NCBI GenBank assembly: GCA_910578935.1
Contig: CAJTSM010000005.1
Coordinates: forward strand, 74,793-138,792
DNA length: 64,000 nt
Direction of reading: 5' to 3'
DNA from: an uncultured Oscillibacter sp.
GTDB lineage: Bacteria; Bacillota; Clostridia; Oscillospirales; Oscillospiraceae
Below are positions 8,112-17,268 of the stretch, in pieces. The notes below the pieces were generated by a model. That model was given only the letters and a program-made list of their open reading frames with translations. It was not told the DNA's origin and did not search any database. Made by a program: the position numbers and the translations under genes. Numbering within the stretch: the stretch's first letter is position 1; the number at the start of each line of letters is the position of its first letter.

Positions 8112-8195
8112 AGGCGGCGGCCTCCTCGCATAGTATCGTTTGAAGTCATTTCCAGTATACCAGTTTTCATACCAGGGCGCAAGGGGGAGAGAGAT

Positions 8196-8987
8196 TTGCA
8201 GATCTATCTGGCCGTAACGCCGGAGGCGTCTCAGGAGGCTCAAAGCTATTGCCGGAATCTGGCCCATGTAGCTTACCGGGTCGGTCCCGGTTCCATATTG
8301 CTGCGGCAGAGCCTGCTCCTACAGACCAAGGGGGGGCTCCTATCCGTCAGCGACCGGGATGCTCCCTTCATCGACAGCCCGGAGGATTTGCGGGACGCGG
8401 TTTTGCGGGAGTGCGGACGGAGGGGATATTCCGGCGTGCTGCTGGACTTTGAGGAGGGTCCCCGCCGGGACCGGACCGCCTTTGTAACCGCCCTGGCTCC
8501 GGCCCTGTCCGCCTCCCGGAGGACGCTGTACCTGCCGGAGAACTATGCCAATGCCGCCCCCGGGGCAGTGGTTCTTCTCTGCACCGCCGTTTCCGGCGGA
8601 AGCTTTTCCCAGTATTTGCAAGAGTCTGTTTCAAAAGCCGGAGGGGCGGGCCGGCTGGCTTTGGATGTTCAGAGACTCCGCATGGACTTTCGCCTTCCCG
8701 CCCGGACCGGGGAAGGGGAACCCCTCACGGGGGAGGCATTGAGGAAGCTGATGGAGCGGGAGAGCCCCTCTGTTTTCTTCTCCCAGGACCTCTGCGCCCG
8801 GTATTTTACCTACAGCCGGGAAGGAGAGGCCCATTTTGTCCTCTTCGACGATGCGGATACTCTGAACCAAAAGCTTCGCCTGGGAGCCGGCATGGGATTT
8901 CATGCCGCTTTCCTGATGTGGCCGGAAGTTCGGGATATCGCTCCCCGGGTCTTTGGCCCTTGGCGGGGCGGGAAAAAACCACCGTGA
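8196..8987 (+). CDS. GH18-like TIM-barrel protein
   Basis: A 263-residue cytosolic-looking protein (no signal peptide) that resembles glycoside hydrolase family 18 folds such as those of the SleL/YaaH type. The stretch GYSGVLLDFEEG sits where GH18 has its DxxDxDxE motif; the last Asp and the Glu (DFE) are retained while the first Asp is not. Other barrel strands are visible as RTLYLPENYANAA and GFHAAFLMWPEV. The start is TTG 8196, preceded by AGGGGGAGAG, so upstream in-frame ATG 8067 was rejected; that one would overlap yqeG. Activity on peptidoglycan or chitin-like glycans is possible but unproven. The stop is embedded in a bidirectional terminator. Confidence 0.6.
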   Translation: MQIYLAVTPEASQEAQSYCRNLAHVAYRVGPGSILLRQSLLLQTKGGLLSVSDRDAPFIDSPEDLRDAVLRECGRRGYSGVLLDFEEGPRRDRTAFVTALAPALSASRRTLYLPENYANAAPGAVVLLCTAVSGGSFSQYLQESVSKAGGAGRLALDVQRLRMDFRLPARTGEGEPLTGEALRKLMERESPSVFFSQDLCARYFTYSREGEAHFVLFDDADTLNQKLRLGAGMGFHAAFLMWPEVRDIAPRVFGPWRGGKKPP

Positions 8988-9006
8988 ATCGCACGGTGGT
9001 TTTTTA
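8973..9006. terminator. Bidirectional terminator
   Basis: AAAAAACCACCGTG and CACGGTGGTTTTTT form a perfect 14-bp stem between convergent genes; it overlaps the ends of both. Confidence 0.92.
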
Positions 9007-11136
9007 TGCCTCATTTCCAACGATTCTGGAGATCAACTCCAGCAGCCGGTCGATATCCAGGGGCTTGGCCAGGTGGGCGTTCATACCGCTCTCGGCGGAA
9101 CGCTTCCGGTCTTCGTCAAAGGTGTTGGCCGACAGGGCTACAATCGGCACGTTCGCCTTTCCCGGGTCGTCCAGGGCCCGAATGGCCCGGGCGGCGGCAT
9201 GGCCGTCCATTACCGGCATCCGGAGGTCCATCAGGACCAGGGCATAATGGCCCGGGGGGGCGTTCTTTACTTTCTCCAGGGCCTCTGCGCCGTCCTGGGC
9301 GGCGTCTACCAGAAAGCCCGCTTCCTCCAAGAGGTCCACGGCGATCTCGCGGTTCAGCTCGTTATCCTCCGCCACCAGCACCCGCCGCTCTTTTGCGGGG
9401 AATGGGGCGGTCCGGGCCTCTGCCTCCTCCTGGAGACGAAGGTTCAGCGACGCTGTGAAACAGCCGCCGCCATCCGGTGTTGCCGCGGCTTCCACGGTCC
9501 CGCCCATCAGCTCCATGACATGCTTGGCAATGGGAAGGCCCAGGTCCGCGCCCTCCGCGTCAGAGGCGACCGTAATTTCCTGGCGGGAAAAGGCGGCAAA
9601 TACTTTCTCGGTCAGAGGGCTTTCCGTGGAGGAACAGTTGGCGATGAAACGGTAAGACCCGTAGGCCCGGGTGGCGCTTTGTTCCCGGAGAAGCAGATCT
9701 ACCCGCCCGCCGGGTTTTACCCGCCGCACGGCCCCCAGGGCCAGATGGCTCAGGGACTGGCGGAGCTTTGGCAAATCGCACCAGACCTTGGGATGTTCCG
9801 TTTCCACGGCGGAGAGAACCAGTTCCACGCCCCGCTGCTCCGCATGGGGACGGATTTCATTCCAGACCTCCCGGGCCAGCTCCGGCAGGCCGCAGGCGGA
9901 TTCCTCAATATGGGCATGGCTGGATTCCAGCCAGCTCAGCTCTAATACGTTGTTTAAAAGTCCCAGGAGCTGAGCGCTGGAATCCTCAATCCGCTCTAGG
10001 TCCTTTTTCAGCCGTTCCGGGTCATTCAAATGGCGCCGCGCCAGGGCGGCAAAGCCCACCACGGCGTTCATAGGCGTGCGCATATCGTGGGAGATATTGG
10101 AGAGGAACGTGTTCCGGGCGTCTCCCGCCATCTTAACCTGGGTCAGGGCCTCCTCCAGAAGAACGGAACGCTCCCGTTCCCGGCGGACCTCTTCGTCCAC
10201 TGTCCGGCAGGCAAACATAATCTGAGTCGCCTCTTCGTCGGGGCTGACGTTGACGATGAATGCCTGGACATATTCCGGCTCGCCCTGGTGGAGGACACGG
10301 TAGTTGATGTGATACGACTTGTGTTTTCTCAGCACTTTTTTGATATAGGCCGGGTCAACCTCCCGGCGGAAGCGCTCCCGGTCTTCGGAGTACACCCAGC
10401 GGTCCGCGTAGCCGTCGGCAAAACCGGTGAAGGGCCGGACCTGCAGATCCCGGCCAAACTGAAAATTCTCCCGGCCGCTGACCCGGTAAGGCTGAATGAT
10501 ATCCGCCGCCAGATCGGCGTGAAAAACTGTCTCATAGTCCGCGCTGAGGCCCTCGATCAGCTCCAGCCGCCGGACCAGTTCGTCGTTCATCTGCTCCAGG
10601 AAATCCAAAGTCTGCTCAGCCTGTTCCTGAAGCTCTCGCTCCTTTTGGAGTTTTTCCTCCAGGAAGGCGGCCCGTTCGGCGGCCCGGCGGCGGTGACGCT
10701 CCGTGATGTCCGCCAGGAAAACGTAGAACAGGCCCCCCAGTTCTTCCGTTTCGATGAAGTGGCCGAAATCCTCCACCCAGCAGACAGACCCGTCGTTTCG
10801 GATGATCCGGTACTCCACATAGTCCAGATCATAGCGGCTGCTGCCGATCTGCTCCCGAATACTGGCGTCCACGGCCTCCCGGTCATCGGGATGGACAAGA
10901 CCCTGAAAAGTCCCGCCGGTGAGGTTCCGAAACGCCTCCTCCGTGTCACATCCGAAAATTTGAAGGACAGCGCGGTTGACGTAGAGAATTTGCCCGTTGT
11001 CGTCCCGGTAGATGAAAAAACCGCCGGGCATCTCGTCGGTAAAGCGCTTGATCTGCCGGGCGGTGAGGCTTTCCCGGCCCTGGAGGTCCCCGCCGGAGGC
11101 AAGCAGGTATTCAATCAGGCCGTGGTTTTCAATCAT
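9004..11136 (-). CDS. PAS-containing hybrid histidine kinase with degenerate ATPase domain
   Basis: A 710-residue soluble sensor. A PAS domain spans about residues 33-147 (GGFFIYRDDNGQILYVNRA, ITERHRRR). A coiled coil (150-195) leads to a second PAS-like region (195-315). The HisKA site is intact (H350 in FLSNISHDMRTPMNAVVGFA). A C-terminal receiver domain (about 588-705) has VAEDNELN, phospho-acceptor Asp in VLMDLRMPVMDG and KPLD. The ATPase domain between them is odd: where the N box should be it reads LSHLALGAVRRVKPGG without the Asn, and no DxGxG box is visible, although a G2-like GADLGLPIAK remains. It may act as a phosphatase or a receiver of phosphate rather than a kinase. No membrane segment is present. 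No partner gene is adjacent. Confidence 0.85.
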   Translation of the reverse strand: MIENHGLIEYLLASGGDLQGRESLTARQIKRFTDEMPGGFFIYRDDNGQILYVNRAVLQIFGCDTEEAFRNLTGGTFQGLVHPDDREAVDASIREQIGSSRYDLDYVEYRIIRNDGSVCWVEDFGHFIETEELGGLFYVFLADITERHRRRAAERAAFLEEKLQKERELQEQAEQTLDFLEQMNDELVRRLELIEGLSADYETVFHADLAADIIQPYRVSGRENFQFGRDLQVRPFTGFADGYADRWVYSEDRERFRREVDPAYIKKVLRKHKSYHINYRVLHQGEPEYVQAFIVNVSPDEEATQIMFACRTVDEEVRRERERSVLLEEALTQVKMAGDARNTFLSNISHDMRTPMNAVVGFAALARRHLNDPERLKKDLERIEDSSAQLLGLLNNVLELSWLESSHAHIEESACGLPELAREVWNEIRPHAEQRGVELVLSAVETEHPKVWCDLPKLRQSLSHLALGAVRRVKPGGRVDLLLREQSATRAYGSYRFIANCSSTESPLTEKVFAAFSRQEITVASDAEGADLGLPIAKHVMELMGGTVEAAATPDGGGCFTASLNLRLQEEAEARTAPFPAKERRVLVAEDNELNREIAVDLLEEAGFLVDAAQDGAEALEKVKNAPPGHYALVLMDLRMPVMDGHAAARAIRALDDPGKANVPIVALSANTFDEDRKRSAESGMNAHLAKPLDIDRLLELISRIVGNEA

Positions 11137-11261
11137 GGGGGGCGGGCCTCCTTTCCGAGTTTTTCCTTATCATACCACATCCCGGCCGGTTTGTCACGTA
11201 TGATTTGCGGGAATATGGAAGCGGCCGAAAGATACGGAAATCCAATTTATTAGGAAAGAAA

Positions 11262-11322
11262 GGCGTGTGGGGGACTGCGCCCGCAGGCGCGTCTCAACGC
11301 GCAGCCGCCGCTTGCGGCGGCG
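11262..11322 (-). repeat. GC-rich double-hairpin repeat, family E, copy 2
   Basis: The reverse complement (CGCCGCCGC-AAGCGGCGGC then GCGCCTGCGGGCGC) matches 4439-4497. Both copies end next to a GTGTGG/CGCACGCC-like flank. Confidence 0.7.
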
Positions 11323-11373
11323 TTTGACGCGGAGATAACCCGGAAAGGGTTTCCCATACCTCTCCCATCCTGG

Positions 11374-11406
11374 GTTTTCAGAACTTTTTAATGGTTTTGA
11401 AAACTT
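11374..11406. repeat. Palindromic repeat, family C, copy 2
   Basis: GTTTTCAGAAC and GGTTTTGAAAAC arms. It is followed by GCGCCGGCTTGCAAAAG, a tail also found (diverged) after the copy at 49767. Confidence 0.65.
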
Positions 11407-11441
11407 GCGCCGGCTTGCAAAAGTACTTTTTTGACAGCCTG

Positions 11442-11474
11442 AAGCGGCCCGCCCCGGAAGGGGCGGGCCGCTTT
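11442..11474 (-). terminator. Terminator after the large SLH protein gene
   Basis: AAGCGGCCCGCCCC and GGGGCGGGCCGCTT form a 14-bp perfect stem 47 bases after the stop of the SLH gene. The T-run on the minus strand is displaced by about 11 bases. Confidence 0.65.
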
Positions 11475-11520
11475 GCCTCAGGATTCAGGCCGTGTTTGGG
11501 AGACGGCCGGGGGAATTTGC

Positions 11521-14500
11521 TCAGCCGATCACCACCTGAGTGGCGGGCAGGGCGTTCCCATTGGTTCCAAGCAGGCCGCCGACGGTGATGGTGACGTTGG
11601 TTCCGCCGATGGCGGCGCCGTTAGCGGTGCTGATGGCGGGCAGCGTGGCGTCGTTCTTATCCACGAAGCGGAAGGTGACATAGCCGGCGTCGGCGTTCCA
11701 CAGGGCCGCCTGAGCCGCGTCACAGTCAGCCAGGTCCGCGGGAATCAGGTTGCCCTTCGCCGCGCGGATCTGAGCGTCCTGGGTGGGCGCGTAGTCCACG
11801 GCGGCCTCACCCGCGGGGGTGATGGTCAGCTTAGTGCCGTCGGTACGGATATCCAGGAAATTCTCGATCTCCGTGGCGGTCAGGTAGCGGTCGGCAACCT
11901 GGCTCCAGGTGGCGCCGTTGTCGTTGCTGACCTGATGCTGGGCCATGATTACGAAGTTCACGCTGTTGCTGTTGCCGGTCATGTTCGCGATGGGAGAGAT
12001 GCTGGAAACAACCCAGCGGTACTGAGTGCTCAGCGGCCGGTCCGCGACATTCACGGTAAAGGTATTGGCAGTGGTGCCGTCCTGGGCGGTCACGGTCCAG
12101 GTGTGGGCGCCGATGAAAGCGGTCTGGTCAATATCGCCGGTAGCGGAAGTCACGGTGGCGTAAGGGCTGTTGGCCTCCACGCGGAAGTTCTTCAGCTGCT
12201 CGGTCTGGTCCAGGGTGATGTCGACAGGGGCGGCATAGCTGTCGCTGTCGGTCACCAGCTGGTCGCCCAGGAAGAGCTTCCAGCCCGCATCGGTGTTCAG
12301 GTTCTCAGCGGGAGCGTTGGGCTGGCCCAGCTGAGAGCCGGTGATGATGACCAGGGACACCATGCGGAAGCCGTCGCTGTTCACGTTGTCGTTATAGATC
12401 ATCTTGATGTTGGCGTAGCGGTTCTCGTCCTTGATCATGTCCTTCAGATCGCTGACGGAATCGACGCCGCCGCGGTAGCGGAGGTCAAGCCACTTGGCGC
12501 GGCTCATATCCACCACATTGCTCTCATCGCCAACGCCCAGATCAGCGCTCCAGTTGTTGCTGATGTCGGTGGGCTCCGTGCCGTAGCCGGTCAGCTTGAC
12601 AAGGCTCTTGTCCTCGTTCACGATGCCGAACACGGTGGCGGTGTTGACGGAAGTGGTCTTCTGGGTAGCGGTGTGCTGCTTCAGGCTGTAGAAGGGCTCG
12701 TAGCCTTCCTTGGTCTTCAGAGCGTAGCTGGCGAAGTCGCCCTGGCGCAGGCTCTTGTCGGACCAAATCTTGACGCTTTCCTCCAAGCCGTCGGCGGTCA
12801 TCATAGCGACGGTGTACTGATAGATGCGGTTGCCGTTCTCGTCAATGCCGTCCACACCCTCAAAGTTGCGGATGTAAAGCAGGTTGCTGGAGATGGCGTC
12901 GTTGGACTCCTGCTTCACCACGATGGCTTCAATCTCGCCGTCGCTGTTCAGGCAGGCCTCGGCAGGGTTGGAATTGGCGGCGCTGGCCTTGAAGTCCAGA
13001 GCGGCCTTCTCCACGGTCTGCAGGCGGTCGCGGACCTCGATGCTCTCCACATCGCCGTCCTCGTCGAAGGTGACGTAGATGAACTTGATGCCCTCGGTGA
13101 TATACTTCCGGTCGGCGACGCCGCTGAGCTTGACGCGGACGTTGCTGGCCTTCAGGCCGTCGGCATGGCCGGAGCCCGTGGTATCGATGTCATAGACGTC
13201 GGCGGCAGAGCCGTCCATCAGGACCCAGTCGGCGGAGCCGACGGCGCCTTCGTTGGTGTACTTCACCAGGTCGCCGGGCTTCATGTCGCGGAAGTAGCCG
13301 TCATAGACATTCTTGTTGGTGCCGATGTTCAGGGAGATCTCGTTGCCCTTGACATCCCAGCCATCGACATAATGGGTGATCTTATTGTTGACGATGCCGT
13401 CATAGTAGCCCTTGATAATCATGAAGTCGGTGGTGTCGCCCACGCCCTTGGCGCGCAGAGCGTTGCCATACTCGTCCAGATAGAGCTTGACATCCTCGCG
13501 GGTAACCTTGATGTCATCGGCCTTGATGCCGGCCAGGTCCTTGTTCCACAGGGCCACCTTGTAAGCGGTGCCGCCCACGGTAACATCAATCGCCTGGCGC
13601 TCAGCCTCCGTGTTGCCATAGGTGGAAACGCGGGTCAGCTGGCCGGAAACTTCCTCGGGGACATAGGCCTTGCCCACCTCGAAGTCGCTGCCGTCGTGGT
13701 CAGCGTCCACGGGCACCACGGCCACAAGGGTGCCGGCCTTCAGACCGGAGAGCAGGGAGTAATAAGCGTTCTCCTCCTCCACGTCCTCAATCTCCACGTG
13801 GATGGGAGCCTGGTTATAGCCGGAATTGGGAACGGCGCTGCGGTTGGTGGGGCTGACGCGGTCCAGAGCGACATAGTCGCTGGCCACGCGCTTGACCGAC
13901 ATCATCTGGGTCTTGATCACCACGACATGGGAGATCAGGTCGGCGTCCTCGTCGTCCACATAGAGCTCCACCAGGGTGCCGTTGTCGGTGTAATCCGCGA
14001 TGGTGGAAACCTTCTCCTTATTGCCGTCAAAGGCGTTTTCAATCAGCTCGCCGTTGACATACAGAGAAGTGTCCTGGTCGTCAACCTCATAGCCGCTCAG
14101 GCCCAGAGCGCGAACCTTGCTGCCGTCGGAAACTGTCTCCACATTGTGGGCCGCCTGGGTGGTGTAGGTGAAGTTGGGCGCAACGGGGAAGGTGCCGATG
14201 GTGACCAGCTTGTAGCTCCACACGTTGGAGGGCCGGCCAAAGTCGTCGACATTGGTGCGCTCTTCATTCATGCGCAGGTCTTTGAAGTGCTCCTCACCGA
14301 ACTCGACGGTCCAGTGGTTGTCAGTGGCGTTGCCGCTGTTGCCGCTCTTCTTGTTGCTGATGTGCTTGGCGTACTCCTGGTTGCTGGTGACATAGGTACG
14401 GGTCTGGGCGCCGGCAATGGAAGCGTCGCCGGCGGTGATGTTGAAGCCGCCGGTGTACTCCACCAGAGTGGCCTTCAGGGTGTTCAGAGCCAGCTGGCAG

Positions 14501-15060
14501 GCCTCCTCGCGGGTGACGGAGTCAGCACCCTGGAAGCTCAGGCGGTTGAACAGGCCGGCAGCGTTGCCGATCCGGGCCACGTTCATGGTCCAGCCGGAGC
14601 CGGTGAAGCCCTCAAGCTCGCTCTTATAGCCCAGCGCGCCCAGCAGCATCTTGGCGAAGGCGAAGCCGGTCAGGGAGTTGGCGGGCTTAAAGGTGCCGTC
14701 GCCATAGCCGCTGATATAGCCGGCGGTCTTGCAGTAGCTGATGACGCCCGCAAAGGTGTGGCCGGCGGGAACGTCGGGATAGGGGCTGGAGCTGTTGGGG
14801 AGATTGGCGGCCGCCTCAGGCCCGATCATCAGGGAAACGATGATCTTCGCCGCGGCGCCGCGGGTCAGCTCGGTTTCGGGACGGAAAGAGCCGTCCTCAT
14901 AGCCGGTGATAATGCCGATCCGGTTCAGAACGGCAACGGCTTCCTCGTACTGGATCTCGTCCTTGTCGGTAAGGTCCTTGTACTCGGTGGCCCCGGCGCT
15001 GATGGCGGTCAAAGACATAGTCATGACCAGCGCGAGGACCAGGGATAAGAACTTCTTCAT
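11521..15060 (-). CDS. Large SLH-domain surface protein, candidate S-layer protein
   Basis: A 1179-residue exported protein. A signal peptide (KKFLSLVLALVMTMSLTAISAGA) is followed by three S-layer homology domains (about residues 25-75, 88-140 and 148-195), with typical pieces ITGYEDGSFRPETELTRGAAAKI, ISGYGDGTFKPANSLTG and DSVTREEACQLALNTL. These anchor proteins to pyruvylated secondary cell-wall polymer. The remaining ~980 residues are beta-rich, Asp/Val/Thr-rich and unlike any family I recognise. Near the C terminus there are Ig-like strands (HTWTVTAQDGTTANTFTVNV). Strong codon bias and the long AT-rich upstream region fit a highly expressed S-layer subunit, which is inference. The ribosome site AAGGAGG lies 13 bases from ATG. 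Confidence 0.85.
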   Translation of the reverse strand: MKKFLSLVLALVMTMSLTAISAGATEYKDLTDKDEIQYEEAVAVLNRIGIITGYEDGSFRPETELTRGAAAKIIVSLMIGPEAAANLPNSSSPYPDVPAGHTFAGVISYCKTAGYISGYGDGTFKPANSLTGFAFAKMLLGALGYKSELEGFTGSGWTMNVARIGNAAGLFNRLSFQGADSVTREEACQLALNTLKATLVEYTGGFNITAGDASIAGAQTRTYVTSNQEYAKHISNKKSGNSGNATDNHWTVEFGEEHFKDLRMNEERTNVDDFGRPSNVWSYKLVTIGTFPVAPNFTYTTQAAHNVETVSDGSKVRALGLSGYEVDDQDTSLYVNGELIENAFDGNKEKVSTIADYTDNGTLVELYVDDEDADLISHVVVIKTQMMSVKRVASDYVALDRVSPTNRSAVPNSGYNQAPIHVEIEDVEEENAYYSLLSGLKAGTLVAVVPVDADHDGSDFEVGKAYVPEEVSGQLTRVSTYGNTEAERQAIDVTVGGTAYKVALWNKDLAGIKADDIKVTREDVKLYLDEYGNALRAKGVGDTTDFMIIKGYYDGIVNNKITHYVDGWDVKGNEISLNIGTNKNVYDGYFRDMKPGDLVKYTNEGAVGSADWVLMDGSAADVYDIDTTGSGHADGLKASNVRVKLSGVADRKYITEGIKFIYVTFDEDGDVESIEVRDRLQTVEKAALDFKASAANSNPAEACLNSDGEIEAIVVKQESNDAISSNLLYIRNFEGVDGIDENGNRIYQYTVAMMTADGLEESVKIWSDKSLRQGDFASYALKTKEGYEPFYSLKQHTATQKTTSVNTATVFGIVNEDKSLVKLTGYGTEPTDISNNWSADLGVGDESNVVDMSRAKWLDLRYRGGVDSVSDLKDMIKDENRYANIKMIYNDNVNSDGFRMVSLVIITGSQLGQPNAPAENLNTDAGWKLFLGDQLVTDSDSYAAPVDITLDQTEQLKNFRVEANSPYATVTSATGDIDQTAFIGAHTWTVTAQDGTTANTFTVNVADRPLSTQYRWVVSSISPIANMTGNSNSVNFVIMAQHQVSNDNGATWSQVADRYLTATEIENFLDIRTDGTKLTITPAGEAAVDYAPTQDAQIRAAKGNLIPADLADCDAAQAALWNADAGYVTFRFVDKNDATLPAISTANGAAIGGTNVTITVGGLLGTNGNALPATQVVIG

Positions 15061-15471
15061 GGATTTTCATCCTCCTTATTTTTTTAGCGGGAAGTTCACC
15101 GCTGTTATTTGCGGCCCGGGACGCGTCGGCTTTTCCGGCGCACATACAGTGGCTAGCCGTTCCCGTATCTGCCCCGGGACTGCCGCCTCATCCGTGCCGC
15201 ATGATGAATATAGCACATGGAATTTTTAAAATCAATATGATATACATGATTGTAACTTAACAGTAACAATGCATCCGCCAGGAACCAATCGAGTATTTCC
15301 ATAACAATTTATCCAATATGAAGAAAAATAGATAAAAATAGCGAGAAAATTGATAAGTTTAAAAAGAAATCTATTTTTATATTTTAATATATGTATATAA
15401 CATATAGAGAACGGAGAGCGTTTGGGACGAAGGGTGTATACCCATCTACAATAAAAATAGTAAACTGCGGA
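15061..15471. other. AT-rich intergenic region upstream of the SLH gene
   Basis: No gene is visible here. Bases 15061-15210 have the GC-rich composition of the window, but 15215-15470 is markedly AT-rich, with runs such as TATTTTTATATTTTAATATA. It lies between divergent genes: the SLH surface protein to the left and the ABC exporter to the right. It probably holds a strong, possibly bent promoter and a long 5' leader for the SLH gene. I could not assign a single -35/-10 pair with confidence. Confidence 0.6.
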
Positions 15472-15501
15472 TTGACTTGCGGCTAAAGGACGTAGTATGA
15501 T
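15472..15501 (+). promoter_or_regulatory. Promoter of the ABC exporter operon
   Basis: TTGACT and TATGAT are separated by 18 bases. The -10 box ends 14 bases before the LacI-type operator. Confidence 0.75.
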
Positions 15502-15515
15502 AAACACAGTCATTC

Positions 15516-15541
15516 CGCAAACGTTTGAGCGCACATGTGCG
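15516..15541 (+). promoter_or_regulatory. LacI-family operator plus adjacent palindrome
   Basis: CGCAAACGTTTGAG (15516-15529) has the AAACGTTT core with central CG typical of LacI-family repressors. It directly abuts a perfect 12-bp palindrome CGCACATGTGCG (15530-15541). It sits over the expected transcription start, where bound repressor would block initiation. A closely similar site stands in the same place before the ABC uptake operon at 19196. Confidence 0.75.
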
Positions 15542-15555
15542 AAAGGAGGCCCGGC

Positions 15556-17268
15556 GTGAAGAGCATCCTTGCCTATCTACGCCCCCACGCCCCCCGGGTG
15601 GCGGTGGGAGTGACGGTGAAATTCACCGCCGCTGTGCTGGAGCTGCTGCTGCCCCTGTTGCTGGCTCATATCATTGACGACTGTGTTCCTGCCCAAGACC
15701 TGGCCGGAGTATTTCAGGCGGGCGGGCTGATGCTGGTCATGGCCTTTGGCGCAGCCTTTTGCAACATTACGGCCAACCGCATGGCAGCCTGGGTGTCCAT
15801 GGAAATGACCCGGCAGCTCCGCCGGGATTTATATGAACGGACGCTGCTGCTGTCTCAGGCTCAGCTGGACCGGTTTACGGTTTCTTCGATTGTTTCGCGG
15901 CTGACCAATGACACGTATAACGTCCATCAGATGTTTGACAAGATCCAGCGGGGCGGCATTCGGGCTCCCATGCTGGTGCTGGGGGGGCTGGTGCTGACCT
16001 TTTTTCAGGCCCCGCTCTTGGCTCTGGTGCAGCTGACGGTTTGCTCGGCAACCTTTGTTTCTATTTGGCTGGTGACCCGCCAGGGGATTCCCCGCTATAC
16101 CCGGGCTCAAGAGGCGGTGGACACGGTGGTCCGGGTCATCCGGGAGAATGCCGCCGGAGTTCGGGTGGTGAAAGCCCTGGCTTGCCAGGGGAGGGAGCGG
16201 GAGCGCTTCACCGCCGCCAGCCGGGCCTCTAAAGAGGCGGAGGAAGCCGCCGGCAGGATCATGGCCGCCGCCAATCCCCTGTCGGATTTCCTGCTGAACC
16301 TGGGGCTGGTGCTGGTGGTGCTGGCGGGAGCGGCGCTGGTGGAGCGGGGATGGATGTCCTCCGGGCAGATTGTGGCGTTCCTCTCCTATTTTACTATCAT
16401 TCAGACCGCCACCCTGGGCCTGGCTAAGCTCTTTGTCAAATACAGCAAGGGCGTGGCCTCCGCCCGGCGGATTGAGGAAATTCTGTTGGCACCGGAGGAC
16501 CAGGCGGCCCGCCCGGCTGACAAAGCGGACCTTCGGGGTCCGGAGCTGGGAATGGAGACGGTGTCCTTTTCTTACCTGGGCGTGGAAAAGGATTTGGACA
16601 ATGCCTCCTTCCGGCTGAAGAAAGGGGAGACTCTGGGCATTCTGGGGCCCACCGGTGCGGGAAAGACCACTCTGGTTTCGCTGCTGCTCCGGCTCTATGA
16701 CGCAGATGGCGGCATTGTCTGGCTGGGAGGGCGGAACATTTCCACCCTCAGCCGGAAGGACCTCCAGGGCCGTTTCGGCGTGGTCTTCCAGAATGAGGCC
16801 CTGCTGAACGACAGCGTTTATGAAAATATCTCCTTCCTTCGAGCTCTCTCCCGGGAGGACGTAGCCGCCGCCGCCAAGACTGCCCAGGCCTGGGAGTTCA
16901 TTGAGAACTTGCCTGGAGGATTGGATGCCCGGCTGGACATCCGGGGAGCCAACCTCTCCGGCGGGCAGCGGCAGCGGCTGCTGATTGCCCGTGCCCTGGC
17001 GGCAAAGCCCGGCATTTTAATTCTGGACAGCGCCGACAGCGCCCTGGACTACCGCACCGCCGCCGCTCTCCACGCCGCCATCCGCCGGGATTTCCCCAGC
17101 GTGACCTTAGTGGTTATCTCCGAGCGGGTGGCCTCTCTTCGGGACGCAGATCGCATCCTGGTGCTGGAGGAGGGTGTGATTGCCGCTCAGGGGACCCATG
17201 GGGAACTCCTGGAGTCCTGCGGGCGTTACCGCCGCATGGCGGAGCTGCAAATGGGGAGGCTGCAATGA
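15556..17268 (+). CDS. ABC exporter subunit with degenerate catalytic site (half 1)
   Basis: A 570-residue half-transporter: six membrane helices (about residues 15-300) and a nucleotide-binding domain. Walker A GPTGAGKTT and signature LSGGQRQRL are canonical. Walker B reads ILILDSADSALD, so the catalytic Glu is Ser, and the switch His is Glu in VVISERVASL. This subunit therefore cannot form a competent hydrolysis site with its own Walker B, but it lends a good signature to its partner. GTG 15556 was chosen because AAAGGAGG lies 6 bases before it. The next subunit overlaps by 4 bases. The pair would be a heterodimeric type IV exporter; drug, lipid or peptide substrates are possible. Confidence 0.92.
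   Translation: MKSILAYLRPHAPRVAVGVTVKFTAAVLELLLPLLLAHIIDDCVPAQDLAGVFQAGGLMLVMAFGAAFCNITANRMAAWVSMEMTRQLRRDLYERTLLLSQAQLDRFTVSSIVSRLTNDTYNVHQMFDKIQRGGIRAPMLVLGGLVLTFFQAPLLALVQLTVCSATFVSIWLVTRQGIPRYTRAQEAVDTVVRVIRENAAGVRVVKALACQGRERERFTAASRASKEAEEAAGRIMAAANPLSDFLLNLGLVLVVLAGAALVERGWMSSGQIVAFLSYFTIIQTATLGLAKLFVKYSKGVASARRIEEILLAPEDQAARPADKADLRGPELGMETVSFSYLGVEKDLDNASFRLKKGETLGILGPTGAGKTTLVSLLLRLYDADGGIVWLGGRNISTLSRKDLQGRFGVVFQNEALLNDSVYENISFLRALSREDVAAAAKTAQAWEFIENLPGGLDARLDIRGANLSGGQRQRLLIARALAAKPGILILDSADSALDYRTAAALHAAIRRDFPSVTLVVISERVASLRDADRILVLEEGVIAAQGTHGELLESCGRYRRMAELQMGRLQ

Noticed and set aside
11473..15048. A plus-strand open frame of about 1190 codons opposite the SLH protein gene
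   Set aside because: It mirrors the codon pattern of the minus-strand gene (GC-rich wobble), has no ribosome site or recognisable domain, and the minus frame has signal peptide and SLH domains.
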